Source: Malania oleifera (lineage: Eukaryota; Streptophyta; Magnoliopsida; Santalales; Ximeniaceae). Taken from it: DNA of 64,000 nucleotides. The stretch is taken from positions 30,557,032 to 30,621,031 of the forward strand of contig NC_080420.1 of NCBI RefSeq assembly GCF_029873635.1. The letters run 5' to 3'. The position numbers and the translations under genes were made by a program. The notes beneath the pieces are model-generated. The model searched no databases. It was given only the letters and a program-made list of their open reading frames with translations, and was not told the DNA's origin. Shown piece after piece: positions 14,301-25,959 of this stretch (position 1 is its first letter; each line of letters begins with the position of its first letter).

Positions 14301-17112
14301 ATTCATTCTTTGAAAATATAAATTTTTAAACATCAAGTTCAATCTTACAGTTTTATTTTGTTTTATTTATTTATTTATTTTTTGAAAAAGAAATTTTCAA
14401 CCCTTGTTGAAACTGAGATAAAAGCAAAATTTTTGACAATTATGTGAAATTTTGTTGAAATAGTAAATGTTTTGTACAGAAACCTGAAGCAGTTCAAAAT
14501 CTAAGCAAAACAAAAACTTGAAACAATATGAGTCATAATGATCGATTACTTTCTTTTGTTGGCAGATATGCTACTTCTTCTATAAAAATATCACATTTGG
14601 TTTCACCATCTTCTTATACGAGATCTATGCTTCATTCTCTGGTCAACCTGCATACAATGATTGGTTTTTGTCACTCTACAATGTCTTCTTCACATCACTT
14701 CCTGTGATCGCCATGGGGGTTTTTGATCAAGATGTATCAGCACGGTTTTGTCTCAAGGTACATCCATCATCTAAAATGTGATTTAATTGTGGTAATCACC
14801 GTCTCTTCTGTGAACATGTCTATGGCCTGATATTGTCTCTTGAAGAATAATGCAATAAAAAAAACACTAATTGTTAATGGAATACAACAGCAATAACTAA
14901 GCCTTTATCCAAACCATTTCATGGTCAGCTAGGTGCTGGGGTGGATCTGTGTTTAGCTTATAGCCCACACTCAGCTCACAAAAAAAAAAAACTATTAATA
15001 ATATATATTTAGTACTTGGATCTTAGCAAGATTTTTAAGAATTGCACTTGCTCAATAAAGGATTTGAGTTCAAATAAATAAGACTTGGGAGGCTAATTCA
15101 ACCTTTATTTTTATTTTTATTTGAAGCTAGTTTAAAATAATAGATTCCTGGATTGCTATCAATAATCTTCTAAAAAACTCATAAAATATTTTAGAATACT
15201 AATTTATTTTAATATGAGGCCTAATTTGAGGTAAATCCTACATTGCTGTTTTTTCCATATTGAATCGTAAATTCTTGAATAAATGATTGTTTAGTCACTT
15301 ATATTGAGAGAAATTTTTAATAGCATTACAAATAAGTTTATTATGGGCTGATTCCTAAACATGAAAACTTGTTGAGAGCAATTGTGAGGTGTATGAGTGT
15401 CATTTTTCTAAATGAATGTAGTGAAAAGTTGACGTGTTTTTTTTATTGGCAAATGTTATGTCTAAATTAATAATCTTAGGTTATGCATGGTTTGCAGATG
15501 ACTATTTCTTATAACAAAATGAAATACAGTAAGAAATTTGGAAGTAGAGAGAATAGCTATTCTCTTTATATTCCTTATTATTTCATCCAACATGCAATAA
15601 GAAAGGAATACACATTCACATAGTGAAATTTGGGAATGTTTATTCCTTGTCTATTCCTTGTTATGGATTCATGAAAAGTTTCACTTTGTTATTTCTTTAT
15701 GCTAACAAAATAATTTTTTGTATAATTAATTATAACTAAGCTATTATAATTAATCTATTCCTATGAATAGGAATTTCGCAAACAAAATGGAATTTTTTCG
15801 CAAACAAAACGTAACCTAATAATTTATGATTATGAATGTATAAAAACTTCAATTCTCTGAAATAAATAAGAAAAAATTTAAAGTGTTGTCTTGTTCATGA
15901 CACAAACGACTCAGCCCCCACTGGCTTGAGGCCCTGGACCCACCACTGGCTATGTGGATCATTTTTCTCCATTTGATTCAGTTTAAGGGTATGCCATCTG
16001 TTAAATTAAAATCTATTATATCTTCTTCTTCTTTTTTTTCAAATAATTTCCTATACTCATGCTCTTTTTGGCCTTTTCGTCCTAACCATCTGTCCACCTC
16101 AATCAACCATTTTGTGTTCTTTTTGTATGACCTTTACTAATACAGTTCTATGTTTTGTTAGATTAGCATTTCACCAAGCAATATAAAGCAATAGATGCAG
16201 CAATGAAACTTAGTCAGCATGCAACTTAAAAATACTAGTAGATAATTATGACGAAAGAGAAGATGAACTTTTTGGATCAACTCCAATGGTTGGGGTTTGG
16301 TATATAAGTCCTCTTTGAGTTTTAAAATGATTAGATATGACACAGAGAACAGTTCCACTTTTTTTTAGGAGTTTTAAAATTAGAAATGGGGTAACAAAGG
16401 TCACATGATCAAAATCCATGGTTATGAACATAGTAAGACAGCTTTAAAGATTCGTTTAACAAATTTGAGTTTTCTTGTCTGATAGTTGATTTTTTATTCC
16501 ATTCCTCGGCAGTTTCCGCTACTGTACCAAGAAGGAGTGCAAAATGTTCTATTCAGTTGGGTCCGTATATTCAGCTGGATGTTAAATGGGGTTTACAGCG
16601 CCATCATTGTCTTCTTTTTCTGCACAAAGGCACTGGAACACCAAGCCTTCAATGAGGATGGAAAAACTGTGGGGTTGGAAATATTGGGGACGACAATGTA
16701 TAATTGTGTTGTGTGGGTCGTAAACTGCCAGATGGCACTTTCTGTTAGTTATTTCACCTTCATACATCATCTTTTCATATGGGGTGGAATTGCGCTCTGG
16801 TACCTTTTCCTCTTGGCATATGGAGCCGTATCTTCCACCATTTCTACCACTGCTTACAAAGTCTTCGTTGAATGCCTCGCCCCTGCCCCTTCCTTTTGGT
16901 TCGTCACTCTCTTTGTGGTGATCTCTGCACTAGTCCCATACTTCTCATACTCTGCAATTCAGATGCGGTTCTTTCCCATGTACCATGGAATGATCCAATG
17001 GATACGGCATGAAGGGCATTCTGACGACCCTGAATACTGCCACATGGTGCGCCAGAGATCGTTGCGGCCAACAACTGTGGGCTATACAGCACGAGTAGCA
17101 GCAAGAAGCTGA
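8288..17112 (+). CDS. ALA9: Phospholipid-transporting P4-ATPase (flippase), ALA9-ALA12 group
   Basis: Flips aminophospholipids from the outer to the inner leaflet using ATP, normally with an ALIS/CDC50 beta subunit, in plasma or endomembranes. My exon model, with every junction GT-AG and in frame, is 8288-8698, 9526-10877, 11425-11535, 11632-11908, 12017-12105, 12196-12304, 13596-13805, 13939-14064, 14169-14267, 14566-14757, 16513-17112. It gives 1191 residues, close to the 1180-1200 usual for this group. Visible in order: N-terminal flippase signature (residues about 60-135, [19 protein letters not shown]); actuator motif DGET (201-204); PISL in membrane segment 4 (379-382); phosphorylation motif DKTGT with Asp432; nucleotide-binding KGAD (621-624); hinge GDGANDV (870-876); C-terminal membrane segments; conserved [10 protein letters not shown] close to the end. 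The start codon gives the expected basic N terminus. Membership of the ALA9/10/11/12 clade is clear; the exact orthologue is not. Confidence 0.95.
11312..11340. repeat. CT microsatellite in flippase intron 2
   Basis: An uninterrupted CT dinucleotide run of about 29 bases lies between exons 2 and 3. It is a candidate length-polymorphic marker. Confidence 0.9.
15476..15819. mobile_element. MITE in the longest flippase intron
   Basis: The ends are inverted repeats: TTAGGTTATGCATGGTTTGC at 15476-15495 faces the complement of a GCAAAC...GTAACCTAA end at 15800-15819, matching at about 15 of 20 positions. The 344-bp body is AT-rich and non-coding. The TTA/TAA outer bases and GG start suggest a PIF/Harbinger (Tourist-like) MITE, but the target duplication is not clean. 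It lies inside the 1.75-kb intron 10 (14758-16512), far from both splice sites. Confidence 0.6.
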
Positions 17113-17540
17113 CTGTAAAATATACAGGATTCAGACCCTACATGATATTGCAGATTCATGCTTGGACGGTTAGCTGTCGAAGAATGTAGGCTGTAGATAT
17201 CTGCTAAAGAACTGGAATTCTGCCCATCGATGGAAGGATCTGTATTTTTAGCTCTAATCAACTTATATGGTATGCCCCATAAGAATATATACTTGCAAGG
17301 GGACAATGTACAGAGGCATGCTTCAGTTGTACCATAAGTTCGATAGGTAGGAAGAGGCCCTAATTATTGTAAATTTTGATTCTTGGCTACAAGAGGCTTT
17401 ATGCCCTTTTCCTTTATATTTCTTTTTTCAATAGCACATCTTGTGTTATTGCCGAAATGTATGTAATACAGAAGTGAGGAAATGTATTTATAGTTATCAG
17501 TAGTTTTGCTTTGTTTAATAAGATGGGCCTTCCTATGGTT
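17113..17540 (+). terminator. 3' untranslated region and poly(A) region of the flippase gene
   Basis: Stops occur in all frames after the TGA at 17110-17112. An AATAAG near 17517 is a plausible poly(A) signal variant, and T-rich DNA precedes it. Cleavage position is inferred only. Confidence 0.35.
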
Positions 17541-18501
17541 ACTCTTTCCGAGTTTGTTATTTCCATACATTTGCTGATTTACTCATCTATACATCAATGG
17601 AGCATGCACCAGGAGTTATCAAGGTGCATGATTTATCCCAAAAAAAAAAATTTATTTGATAAATCCGGTCCAAAAACTAAAGAGGGATGCTTCAGAATCA
17701 AAAGGTTTAGGGATGGGCAGGAATATGAGGGAACAAAAAATTAGTGGTCAAAATAGACAAAATTAGTTTGAATCCTCTTTTTGAATGATTGAATTGATAA
17801 AGAACAATTTTGTTACTTGGAATACATTAAAAAGGGCAAAATTAATTCTCATTTGGTACATAGGAATGAAATGAAATGGAATCGAGTGAAATGTAATCAA
17901 GTTTATCACTTGATTTCATTACACTCAGTCATTTTCAATTTCTTTTGAAAGCCAAACATGCTTTTAAAATCAATCTTTTATTAGTTGATAGTGATATTGA
18001 AAATGGCTAGACATAGGGAATGACTTTGATTTCCACAAGTTAGGTTACCTTTATTTAAATGATAAAATGCGTATATATTATTTTTAGAAATAAAATAGAT
18101 ATAATATAAAAATATAGTAACTTATAAAAAATGTGTTTTCACTTTGCATAAATTTTTTTGAATACATAAAATGAAATAGAAAAAGAATGACTATTCCAAA
18201 GTTTCATTACGAGAATGCCTATTTCTATCTTATTTTATCATATTGCATGTTTGGCATATAGAAATAGAATAAAATCACGAGAAATGCAATTGAATTTCTC
18301 ATTTCATTTCTTTAGTAGTCCATTCTTAGATGAAACAATTTAAGCTCTTGTTAGAGTGATTTTTCTTTTTAAAAAAATATTACATATAATTTTTTTTTCA
18401 CATTCTGACTTTATTTTATTTTATTTTACTTATATAAATAAATATTTTGCAAACTAACTATAAGGTTACTTCTCACTTCTCAAGAAGTCTTGCAATATTG
18501 A
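17541..18501. repeat. Spacer with MITE-like inverted repeats
   Basis: CATTTGGTACATAGGAATG (about 17854) and GCATGTTTGGCATATAG (about 18244) are variants of one terminal sequence. The complement, GCCAAACATGC, sits near 17951-17961. This suggests two short AT-rich MITEs side by side, the first about 17854-17961. Boundaries and family are uncertain; the rest is AT-rich spacer. Confidence 0.35.
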
Positions 18502-18997
18502 TGTAACGACCCAGTAATTTCTACTATAAAAATACTCTTGATATCATAATAATATCAACAAAGTCAACCCGGACCCAAAGTGAGGTACCGGGGATACACT
18601 TGTCCATAAACAGATCCTATCAACGCAACGGAAAACATAACACACCCGATCCTTATATATAATACTAGAGTTCTAAATTCTTCATAAATATACATATAAA
18701 CCCCCAAAATTCCATTAAAGAAACAAACATATCCCAAATTCCAAAACACATACCTTGAACTACAGTAACTAGGCTTCCTCTACCTCGGAGCTCACTCCGC
18801 TCGGTTGTTTGGATTTTCTAAAATGTCTAAGATTCTTGGGGTGAGACACTTCTTAGTGAAATGGAAAAAATTATTGTCAGTGTGTGACAACATAAATTTT
18901 AATGTATCATAACACATTCATTTAATAATTAATTTAACTGAGAAATCATGAAAACTGTACTCATAACCATATATATATACATATATATATATACGTA

Positions 18998-19199
18998 TAT
19001 TAGAACTGAATGAATGTATTCAAGTTTTATTCATGTCAATAAAGAATTACAATAGTTCGTATATATATATGCAATCAATAACTGAATTAGTTTTAACAAT
19101 ACAACAACAAAAAAAACTTCTTGCAGTTAACTGTTGCTAACTGTAACTGCTTCTGCTGCTAACTGTTCCGGCTTCTGCATAGCAGCATTTTCTTCAACA
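18998..19199 (-). repeat. 3' LTR of the copia element
   Basis: On the plus strand it runs from TATTAGAACTGAATG to TTCTTCAACA. It matches the right copy almost base for base. TSD ACGTA lies immediately to its left. Confidence 0.93.
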
Positions 19200-20912
19200 C
19201 TCTCCCTCAAGTCACAATCCTTGATCTTTGTGATTTGCATTAAAGATTTTACCTTACTTTGTTTTGGAATAAAAATGTCCTGTAATCCCAGCCTCTCTGA
19301 TAACCTTGATAATGAAGAAAACCCCAATGCCTTGGTGAATATATCAGCTACCTAGGAGTTTGTTGCAATGTGAAGAGTGTTTATCATGCCTTCCATTATC
19401 TTGTCTCTCACTAAATGACAATCCACTTCGATGTGCTTTGTTCTTTCATGAAACACAGGGTTTGCAGCTATGTACAAAGCTGCTTGATTGTCACAAAAAA
19501 GCATGGCTGGCTTAGGATGTTCAATCTTTAAATCTCTAAGCAATTGTAATATCCACGTAATTTCACAAGCTGAACTTGCCATAGCTCTATACTCAACTTC
19601 AGCAGAAGACCTAGAAACGACTCCTTGCTTATTTGATTTCCAAGATATCAATGATTCACCCAAATAAACAGCATAACCAGTTAATGATCTTCTTGTATTT
19701 GGGCAACCAGTCCAATCTGCATCACAATAAGATTTAACATGCAGCTCTGAATTGCTTGGAAAGAAAATTCCTTTTCCTGGTGAACCTTTAAGATACTGGA
19801 GTATTCTGTTGGCTGCAAGCTGGTGAGGCTCTTTGGGTTGTGATACAAACTGACTTAGCCTATGCACAACATAGGTAATGTCTGGTCTGGTTAAAGTTAA
19901 GTATAACAATCAACCAATTAACCTTCTGTACTGAGTTGGATCCTCAAGAAGTTTACCTTCATGTTTGGATAACTTCAAGTTTTGTTCCATAGGAAATCTA
20001 ACAGGTTTGCTGCCAATAATACCTGTGTCTTTCAGAATTTCTAATGTATACTTTCTTTGGTTTAAACTAATCCCTTTATTAGTTCTAGCCACTTCAAGTC
20101 CTAAAAAAAACCTTTGTGGTCCCAGATCTTTCAAACCAAACTTGGCATCAAGGACTTGCTTCAAATTGTCAACACAAGAAGGATCATTACCAGTAATCAA
20201 AATATCATCTACATAAACCAGTAGTACTGTAAAGGAACAACCAGACGTGAAAGTGAATAATGAATAATCAGATCTTGATTGAACAAATCCCATCTGCAAA
20301 ATTGTGGAAGAAAATTTTTCAAACCATTGCCTTGAGGCCTGCTTAAGTCCATAAAGGCTTTTATTCAGTTTGCAAACAAGATGCTCCCCCTTTCTGTGAA
20401 AGCCTAGTGGAAGAGACATATATACATCCTCAACTAACTCCCCATGAAGAAAAGCATTATTTACATCAAGCTGATGTAAAAACCACCCTTTCACAACAAC
20501 TAAAGCAAGTACTATTCTTACCGAAACAGACTTGGCAACAGGTGAAAAGGTATCAAAGTAATCTAAACCAAGTTTTTTAAGAGAAAACCTTGGCAACCAA
20601 ACGAGCCTTGTACCTTTCAATAGAATCATCAGGATGATACTTGATTCGGTATACCCATTTGCACCCAATGGGAGATTTACCAGGAGGCAGTGTAGTAAGA
20701 GTCCATGTATCATTTAATTCCAGAGTAGCAATCTCTTTATCCATGGCTTCTCTCCATTCAGAATATTGAACTGCTTGATGAAAAGAAACAGTATCTAGAG
20801 GAGCAGAGTTAACAGCCATAACAAAAGAATGAAAGGAAGGTCCAAGATGTGAGTAACTGAGACCATCAGAAAATATCATATGGTAAACCAGGAGTAGGTT
20901 TGGTACTAACAA
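19200..20912 (-). pseudogene. copia reverse transcriptase and RNase H, decayed
   Basis: The reverse transcriptase shows the fingers motif WREAMDKEI, a [10 protein letters not shown] stretch and the catalytic YVDDILI. RNase H shows YCDADWTGC and the DNQAALYIA stretch. One frameshift lies at about 20577-20600, after KARLVAK. In-frame stops sit at 19910-19912 (between IG and LLYL, where the family has Arg) and 19352-19354 (before VADIFTKAL, where the family has Gln). The reading frame runs on into the 3' LTR, as is common in this group. Confidence 0.9.
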
Positions 20913-21093
20913 GCTTACAAGAATAGTCTGATAAGTAAGAAGGAGGATGATGAGATTGAGCAGATCTTCTTAAAGAAGGAAGAGGAATAATAGAAGGAGA
21001 GGATACATTAGGCATTGAAGAGAGAGCATCTGCAGAATCAAAATTAGAAAGTTCAGTTGCTGAATTTTCAGAATTATGATTAGAAGAATTATG

Positions 21094-22319
21094 TTATGCA
21101 GAATTATGATTAAAAAGTTCAGTTGCTGGATTTTTAGACTTGTGATTAGAAGAATTATGTTCTGCCGAAGGAGGTAAAGATGGGTCTGGTTGTGAATCAT
21201 AAGAATGTGCATCAATGGAAGAAAGCTGAGAGGGAATAAAATGAAAATCAGAAGAACTAAAAGCGCAATGAGGAAAAACAAAATTATCTAGATAAGAAAT
21301 GGAAGGATTAACAGAATTCCCAAAAGAAAAAATATGTTCATAGAATTGAACATCCCTGGATATAAAAATAGAATTGGTCTGAATATCCAGAAGCTTATAT
21401 CCTTTAATGCCATGAGGATAGCCTAGAAACACACATTTTCTAGCCCTTGGTGCAAACTTGTGCCTATTATGAGAGAGGGTAGAAGCAAAACATAGACAAC
21501 CAAAACATTTTAAATGAGAATAAGAAGGAGATTTGTTGAAAAGAAGTTCAAAAGGACTCTTATTACCTAAATTCTTGGAAGGAATTCTATTGAGTAGATA
21601 AACAGCAGTCAATATGCAATCACCCCAGTATTTTAATGACACTTTTGATTGAAATAATAATGCTCTTGCAACATTTAGGATATGTTGATGTTTTCTCTCA
21701 ACAATAGCATTTTGTTAAGGAGTATCAACACAACTCAACTGATGTAGGATGCCATTGTTATGAAAGAAATCCTTAAGGGAAAATTCAGTGCCATTGTCAC
21801 TTCGAATAGTTTGAATTATGGCATTAAATTGAGTTTTAACCATAACAACAAACTGGGGAAGAAGAAACTGAGTATCAGATTTTTGTTTAACAAGATAAAC
21901 CCAAGTACATCTAGTGAAATCATCCATAATTGTTAAAATATATCTAAAACCTTCAAGAGTACAAGTAGTAAAAGGATCCCATAGGTCACAATGTATTAGC
22001 TCAAAAGGTTTATTTGAAACATGACTACTACAAGCAAAGGGTAGTCTTTTTGCTTAGAAAAAATGACAAACATCACAATAATTTGGTGTATTAGAAGTAT
22101 TTACATCAAATGCTTCTTTAAGCAAATAAGATTTTGAATAAGAAGGATGACCCAGCCTAGTGTGCCACAATTCTGAAGAAGAATAGTCAACATGAACAGT
22201 ATTGGCAGCAATAACAAATTGCAGAGTAGAATCTTGCAGCAAGTAAAGCCCATTATGTTCTTTACCCAGACCAATCGTGCTCCAAAGAACGAGGTCCTGA
22301 ATAAAACAACAATTACCAA
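21094..22319 (-). pseudogene. copia integrase, decayed
   Basis: The zinc-binding HHCC module is visible as WHTRLGHPS followed by YCDVCH. The catalytic core follows with RSDNGTEF and ERKHQ, and then the family's KCVFLGYP region. In-frame stops occur at 22054-22056, 21715-21717 (in TP*QN, where the family has Gln) and 21094-21096. The low-complexity, N/S-rich linker at 20970-21280 leads to the reverse transcriptase. Confidence 0.88.
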
Positions 22320-22451
22320 GAATTATAAGGCAACAAGAAAGATTTTTGGTAAGCTCACTAGCTTAAATTAGATTGAAATTGAAGATGGGAACACACAAGA
22401 GATCAGTAAGAATAAGAGTGGGAGAAAGTTGCACTGTGCCTATGTGTGTGA

Positions 22452-22787
22452 CTAAGGTCTTTCTTCCATTTGGCAAGTGGACATAAGATTGTACAATGGA
22501 GGTATAGAAGTCAATTGTGAGACCATATGGTCAGTAGCCCCAGTATCAATGATCCAATCATTTGATTTAAAATCATGTGTATGATGAAATTGGGCAGAAA
22601 AAGTATAATGAGATAGATCTAATTGAAAACATAAAGGATTACTTGAAAAATTGGGAGAATAAGGAGTGGAAGTGCTGCAAATAGGTTGAGAAGATGCAAT
22701 GGGTGTTGTGACAGATGTAACTTGATAAGAAACTTGAGTACCAATTCTTGATTCAGATGCTGAATTATTTTTCAGAAAAGTGAGCAA
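22452..22787 (-). pseudogene. copia aspartic protease
   Basis: Contains WIIDTGATDHM, the catalytic Asp motif of copia proteases. The frame is preceded by an in-frame stop at 22788-22790 (GAA TAG TTG on the minus strand) separating it from gag. Confidence 0.85.
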
Positions 22788-22919
22788 CTATTCACGTTGA
22801 GCCTTGGTAATTGGACATTGTGCTAATGAAGGCTGTGAGTAGTTTGTCAGTAAAAAACCACCAAGAACATTTGATGTAGACAAAATTTCTAAATGAGGAC
22901 CACTAGTCACTTGATTAAC

Positions 22920-23972
22920 TTAAGACTTAGAACCTTGAGAATTTATCATAGCAGAATCAAAATTCCTAAAACCACCAATCACTTGATTAGCCATAACTTT
23001 GTTTCCTCCTGCTTTGGGTTTGTATCCTGGAGGATAACCATGAAGCTTATAGCACTTGTCAGCTATATGACATGTTAGACCACAATAGGTACATACTGGC
23101 CTTTCTTTCTTAGAATAACTTCCTCCTTTGCCACCATTGTGATTATGAAATTGGCCTTTGTTGTGATTAACAAACATTACAGCAGCTTCAAGATTATAAC
23201 CCATCGTACCATGACCAATATTCCTTCTCTTTTCTTCTTGTAAAACCAAAGAACAAACTTTGCTCAATGAAGGGAATGGTTCTATTAACAAGATTTGGCT
23301 AATAAGATTGCTATAACTATCATTTAAGCCCATGAGAAACTTGAAAACATGTTCTTTGTGTTGAGCATCCAACTGAGAAGCCTTGGATCTGTAGGTACAA
23401 GCACAAGAACAAATAGTAAAAGGCCGGTAACTGATAAATTCATCCCATACAATTTTGAATTTTGTAAAATAAGAAGTTACCGAGAGTGATCCTTGTGAAA
23501 GATGAGAGATTTCTTTCTCAAGTTCAAACAACCGTGGTATATTACTCTGTGAGAGCCTGTCCTTAAGATCAAACCACAAATTTTTTGCATTATTGATGTA
23601 CATCACACTAGCCTTTAATTCCATACTTAGAGAATTGGTTAACCAAGAAAGAATCGTGGTATTGCAGCGATTCCAAGAATTGAATAATGGAGAAGAAGAA
23701 TCTGGTTATGTGATTGAGCCATTTACAAATCCAAATTTATTGGTGGAACTCCAAGCCAAGAATATAGATCTGGCCCAACTCACATAATTTTCTGGACCTG
23801 TGAGAGGTTGAGAAGTAAGAACAAAACCTGGATTTTCATTTGCAGGAAAAAAATAAGGATTGTTAGCATATTCGTCTGCCAATGCTATAGTTGAATTGAA
23901 TTGTCTTGAATTGGAAGTAGTTTGCGAAGAACCAGTAGAAGCCATTGAGATACTTCGAGAATTTGAAATCAA
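22920..23972 (-). pseudogene. copia gag
   Basis: Opens with an N-terminal gag segment with LTGPENYVSWARSI, then a UBN2-type core. It ends in a CCHC zinc knuckle (CTYCGLTCHIADKC) that binds the genomic RNA. The two halves are in one frame, broken by a TAA at 23706-23708; a second stop ends it at 22920-22922. The element start lies about 30 bp downstream of the primer-binding site. Confidence 0.88.
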
Positions 23973-23988
23973 GAAAAAGAGAGTAAAT

Positions 23989-24000
23989 GCTCTGATACCA
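23989..24000 (-). other. Primer-binding site of the copia element
   Basis: Minus-strand TGGTATCAGAGC, complementary to the 3' end of initiator Met tRNA, directly adjoining the 5' LTR. Confidence 0.92.
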
Positions 24001-24203
24001 TATTAAAACTGAATGAATGTATTCAAGTTTTATTCATGTCAATAAAGAATTAAAATAGTTCGTATATATATACAGCAATCAGTAACTGAATTAGTTTTAA
24101 CAATACAATAACAAAAAAAACTTTTTGCAGTTAACTGTTGCTAACTGTAATTGCTTCTGCTGCTAACTGTTGCTACTTCTGCATTGCAGCATTTTCTTCA
24201 ACA
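24001..24203 (-). repeat. 5' LTR of the copia element
   Basis: On the plus strand it runs from TATTAAAACTGAATG to TTCTTCAACA; the target duplication ACGTA follows at 24204-24208. Only a few differences separate it from the left LTR. Confidence 0.93.
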
Positions 24204-24559
24204 ACGTATGTACATTTGCAATCATATATTTTTATATAGAATCATCATGTCTGTAATGAGGAACCAACTTGAGTGGATATTCTTATATCACCGTCATGTA
24301 ATAACCCCACATGACCGGGTTGTGCGGCTCCAAGGCGGGACTTAACCATGGCTAGCCTACTAGGCTAAGTCAAACTGTTCCCGTCTGTAGTACGATTGGC
24401 CTACCACAACCTGGTCTAGACCTAGAGGCGGTCAACATCTCTCCATAGGTCCAATCGACTTACAATACCAACACTCTTCCCAAGTAGTGTGGTTGCACTA
24501 ACTCATTCACAAGCAACAGTACTGTACTCTCATGACATCACTGGTCCATCAGGGTTCTC

Positions 24560-24696
24560 ATTTCCACATCTCAGTATAAAAACTATCATTTTTGTCATTT
24601 CATTTCCCGGTATAATACCATCATCACATATTTCAGTATAAAAAATATCATGTCTATATTTTGGTATAAAACCATCATCACATATTCTAATATAAA
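24560..24696. repeat. Short tandem repeats inside the gypsy LTR
   Basis: Several imperfect copies of a unit like GGTATAAAACCATCATCACA lie side by side. This is typical low-copy tandem structure within long gypsy LTRs. Confidence 0.5.
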
Positions 24697-25036
24697 GGTC
24701 TGGAACTCGCATCCGTAGAGCTACAACCTTGGGTCTTGTGCCTGCCGAGTTTGTGGAAACCCACATGGGTTGATCAGGAAGTACAAGCTTATGTGTTGCA
24801 GGCAGTGCTTCCGTAGCAATGCCAAGGAAATTGGCTTCATCAAGGATCGTAAAGGAAGGAGGTTTTTAGGAGGGGCATGCTTTGGTCCGCCGCCCCTGGA
24901 GATTAAATGGGTTGAGACTCTAGTTAAGTTGTTATTTCCTTCCAGTGTAAACTTTGACTAAGTTACCATTTCATTTTGGTATGCTATGATGTTATTTGCA
25001 ATTTAATGGAATTCTAATTTTTGATTGAAACAAATT
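24697..25036 (+). pseudogene. RPS29: Processed pseudogene of ribosomal protein S29 (uS14)
   Basis: Plus-strand translation from 24698 gives VWNSHP, then [14 protein letters not shown] and [19 protein letters not shown]: the zinc-ribbon (CX2C...CX2C) 40S subunit protein S29. The first few codons are missing, a Lys codon is now TAG (after HP), and the normal stop after the terminal Arg is lost, so the frame runs on to 24961. Intron-free coding DNA is followed by about 180 bp of 3' UTR-like DNA. The insert is bounded by a perfect 12-bp direct repeat TTCTAATATAAA (24685-24696 and 25037-25048). 5' truncation plus target duplication is the hallmark of LINE-driven retroposition. It landed inside the gypsy LTR. 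Confidence 0.88.
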
Positions 25037-25959
25037 TTCTAATATAAAATCATATTTCATCATTTCACAATATCTGTCGTATTTTCAATATTATCTATAA
25101 ACCAGTATAAATCACATTTCATTATAAAATATTTCCACATGTTTATTGTACAGTAACAAAACCACTTATCATACCACAAAAATTTAAGTAATATTTCATA
25201 ATATAATAATTGTCCAGAAAAATATATGAAAATCAAAAACCACTATTTTCATATGCCTGATATGTCAGACAATCATATACAATATTTTCATATTCTCATG
25301 CTTTAAGTTTTAAATTAATCAGTTAATTTCCAAAATGCCTGACATAATTTATTCCCCTTACTTATTTACTAAGAATGTGCCTACAAGGATCCTAAACCGA
25401 CACCTGCGGCGTTCGGAGTTTAGAATCCTATAATCATATATTTTAGTTTAATCAGCTAAATTCCGGAATAATTACTATCCTAACATTCCTAGGCTCACAC
25501 GCTACCATTAATCGATTAAATTATAAAATGGCAGACATAATTCATTTTTTTTTATCTTTAACTTTGGAGTGGTGCCTAAGATCCCCAAATCACGAATATG
25601 CTCTAATTAAAATGATGAGGATCGAAGGTAGGATCCCATAATGGCGTCTGATCGTCAATTCATGCTGAATTTCAGTGAGAAATGGAGGAGAGAGAGAGAC
25701 GTAGCTTAGAGAGAGAGTTAAAATTTTTCTAAAGAAAAATGGTTCAGAATCTTAATTATAAGCTGTTGTCCCAGCCAAAACCATCGACGGTTTGGTTTTT
25801 AACCAAACCAATTTTTACCATTTTTACCTTTATCGGCCTTTGGTAACCCAAAACCGTCGACAGTTTTTTTGAACTCCACAAAACCGTCGACGATGCACCA
25901 AACCACTTTTTCCATTTTCTTCATTATTTTTATTACTTCTAATTTCCGCGTCTTACTCA

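Larger units (their letters stand above)
18998..24203 (-). mobile_element. Complete but defective Ty1/copia retrotransposon
   Basis: A 5206-bp element with near-identical LTRs of 202 and 203 bp. It is flanked by a perfect 5-bp target duplication ACGTA (18993-18997 and 24204-24208). The primer-binding site TGGTATCAGAGC (initiator Met tRNA type) is on the minus strand at 23989-24000, directly after the 5' LTR. A polypurine tract TTGAGGGAGAG abuts the 3' LTR at about 19200-19210. Domain order on the minus strand is gag, protease, integrase, reverse transcriptase, RNase H, which defines Ty1/copia. The short LTRs and gag type suggest an Ale/Ivana-like lineage; that is a guess. Eight in-frame stops and at least one frameshift make it non-coding today. 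Confidence 0.93.
18502..25959 (-). repeat. Solo Ty3/gypsy-type LTR, interrupted by younger insertions
   Basis: Read on the plus strand the unit opens with TGTAACGACCCAG at 18502 and closes with GCGTCTTACTCA at 25959. After removing the copia insertion it is about 2.25 kb. Its order of phrases (CGGAAAACATAAC, then GGGTGAGACACTTCTTAGTG, then ATGACCGGGTTGTGCGG) is shared with the LTR at 59066-61695 in the same orientation, so both belong to the same broad class. Neither side has a primer-binding site, polypurine tract or gag-pol, which fits a solo LTR. No target duplication is visible. Near its minus-strand 5' end (25780-25900) it carries ACCGTCGAC motifs. Confidence 0.6.
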
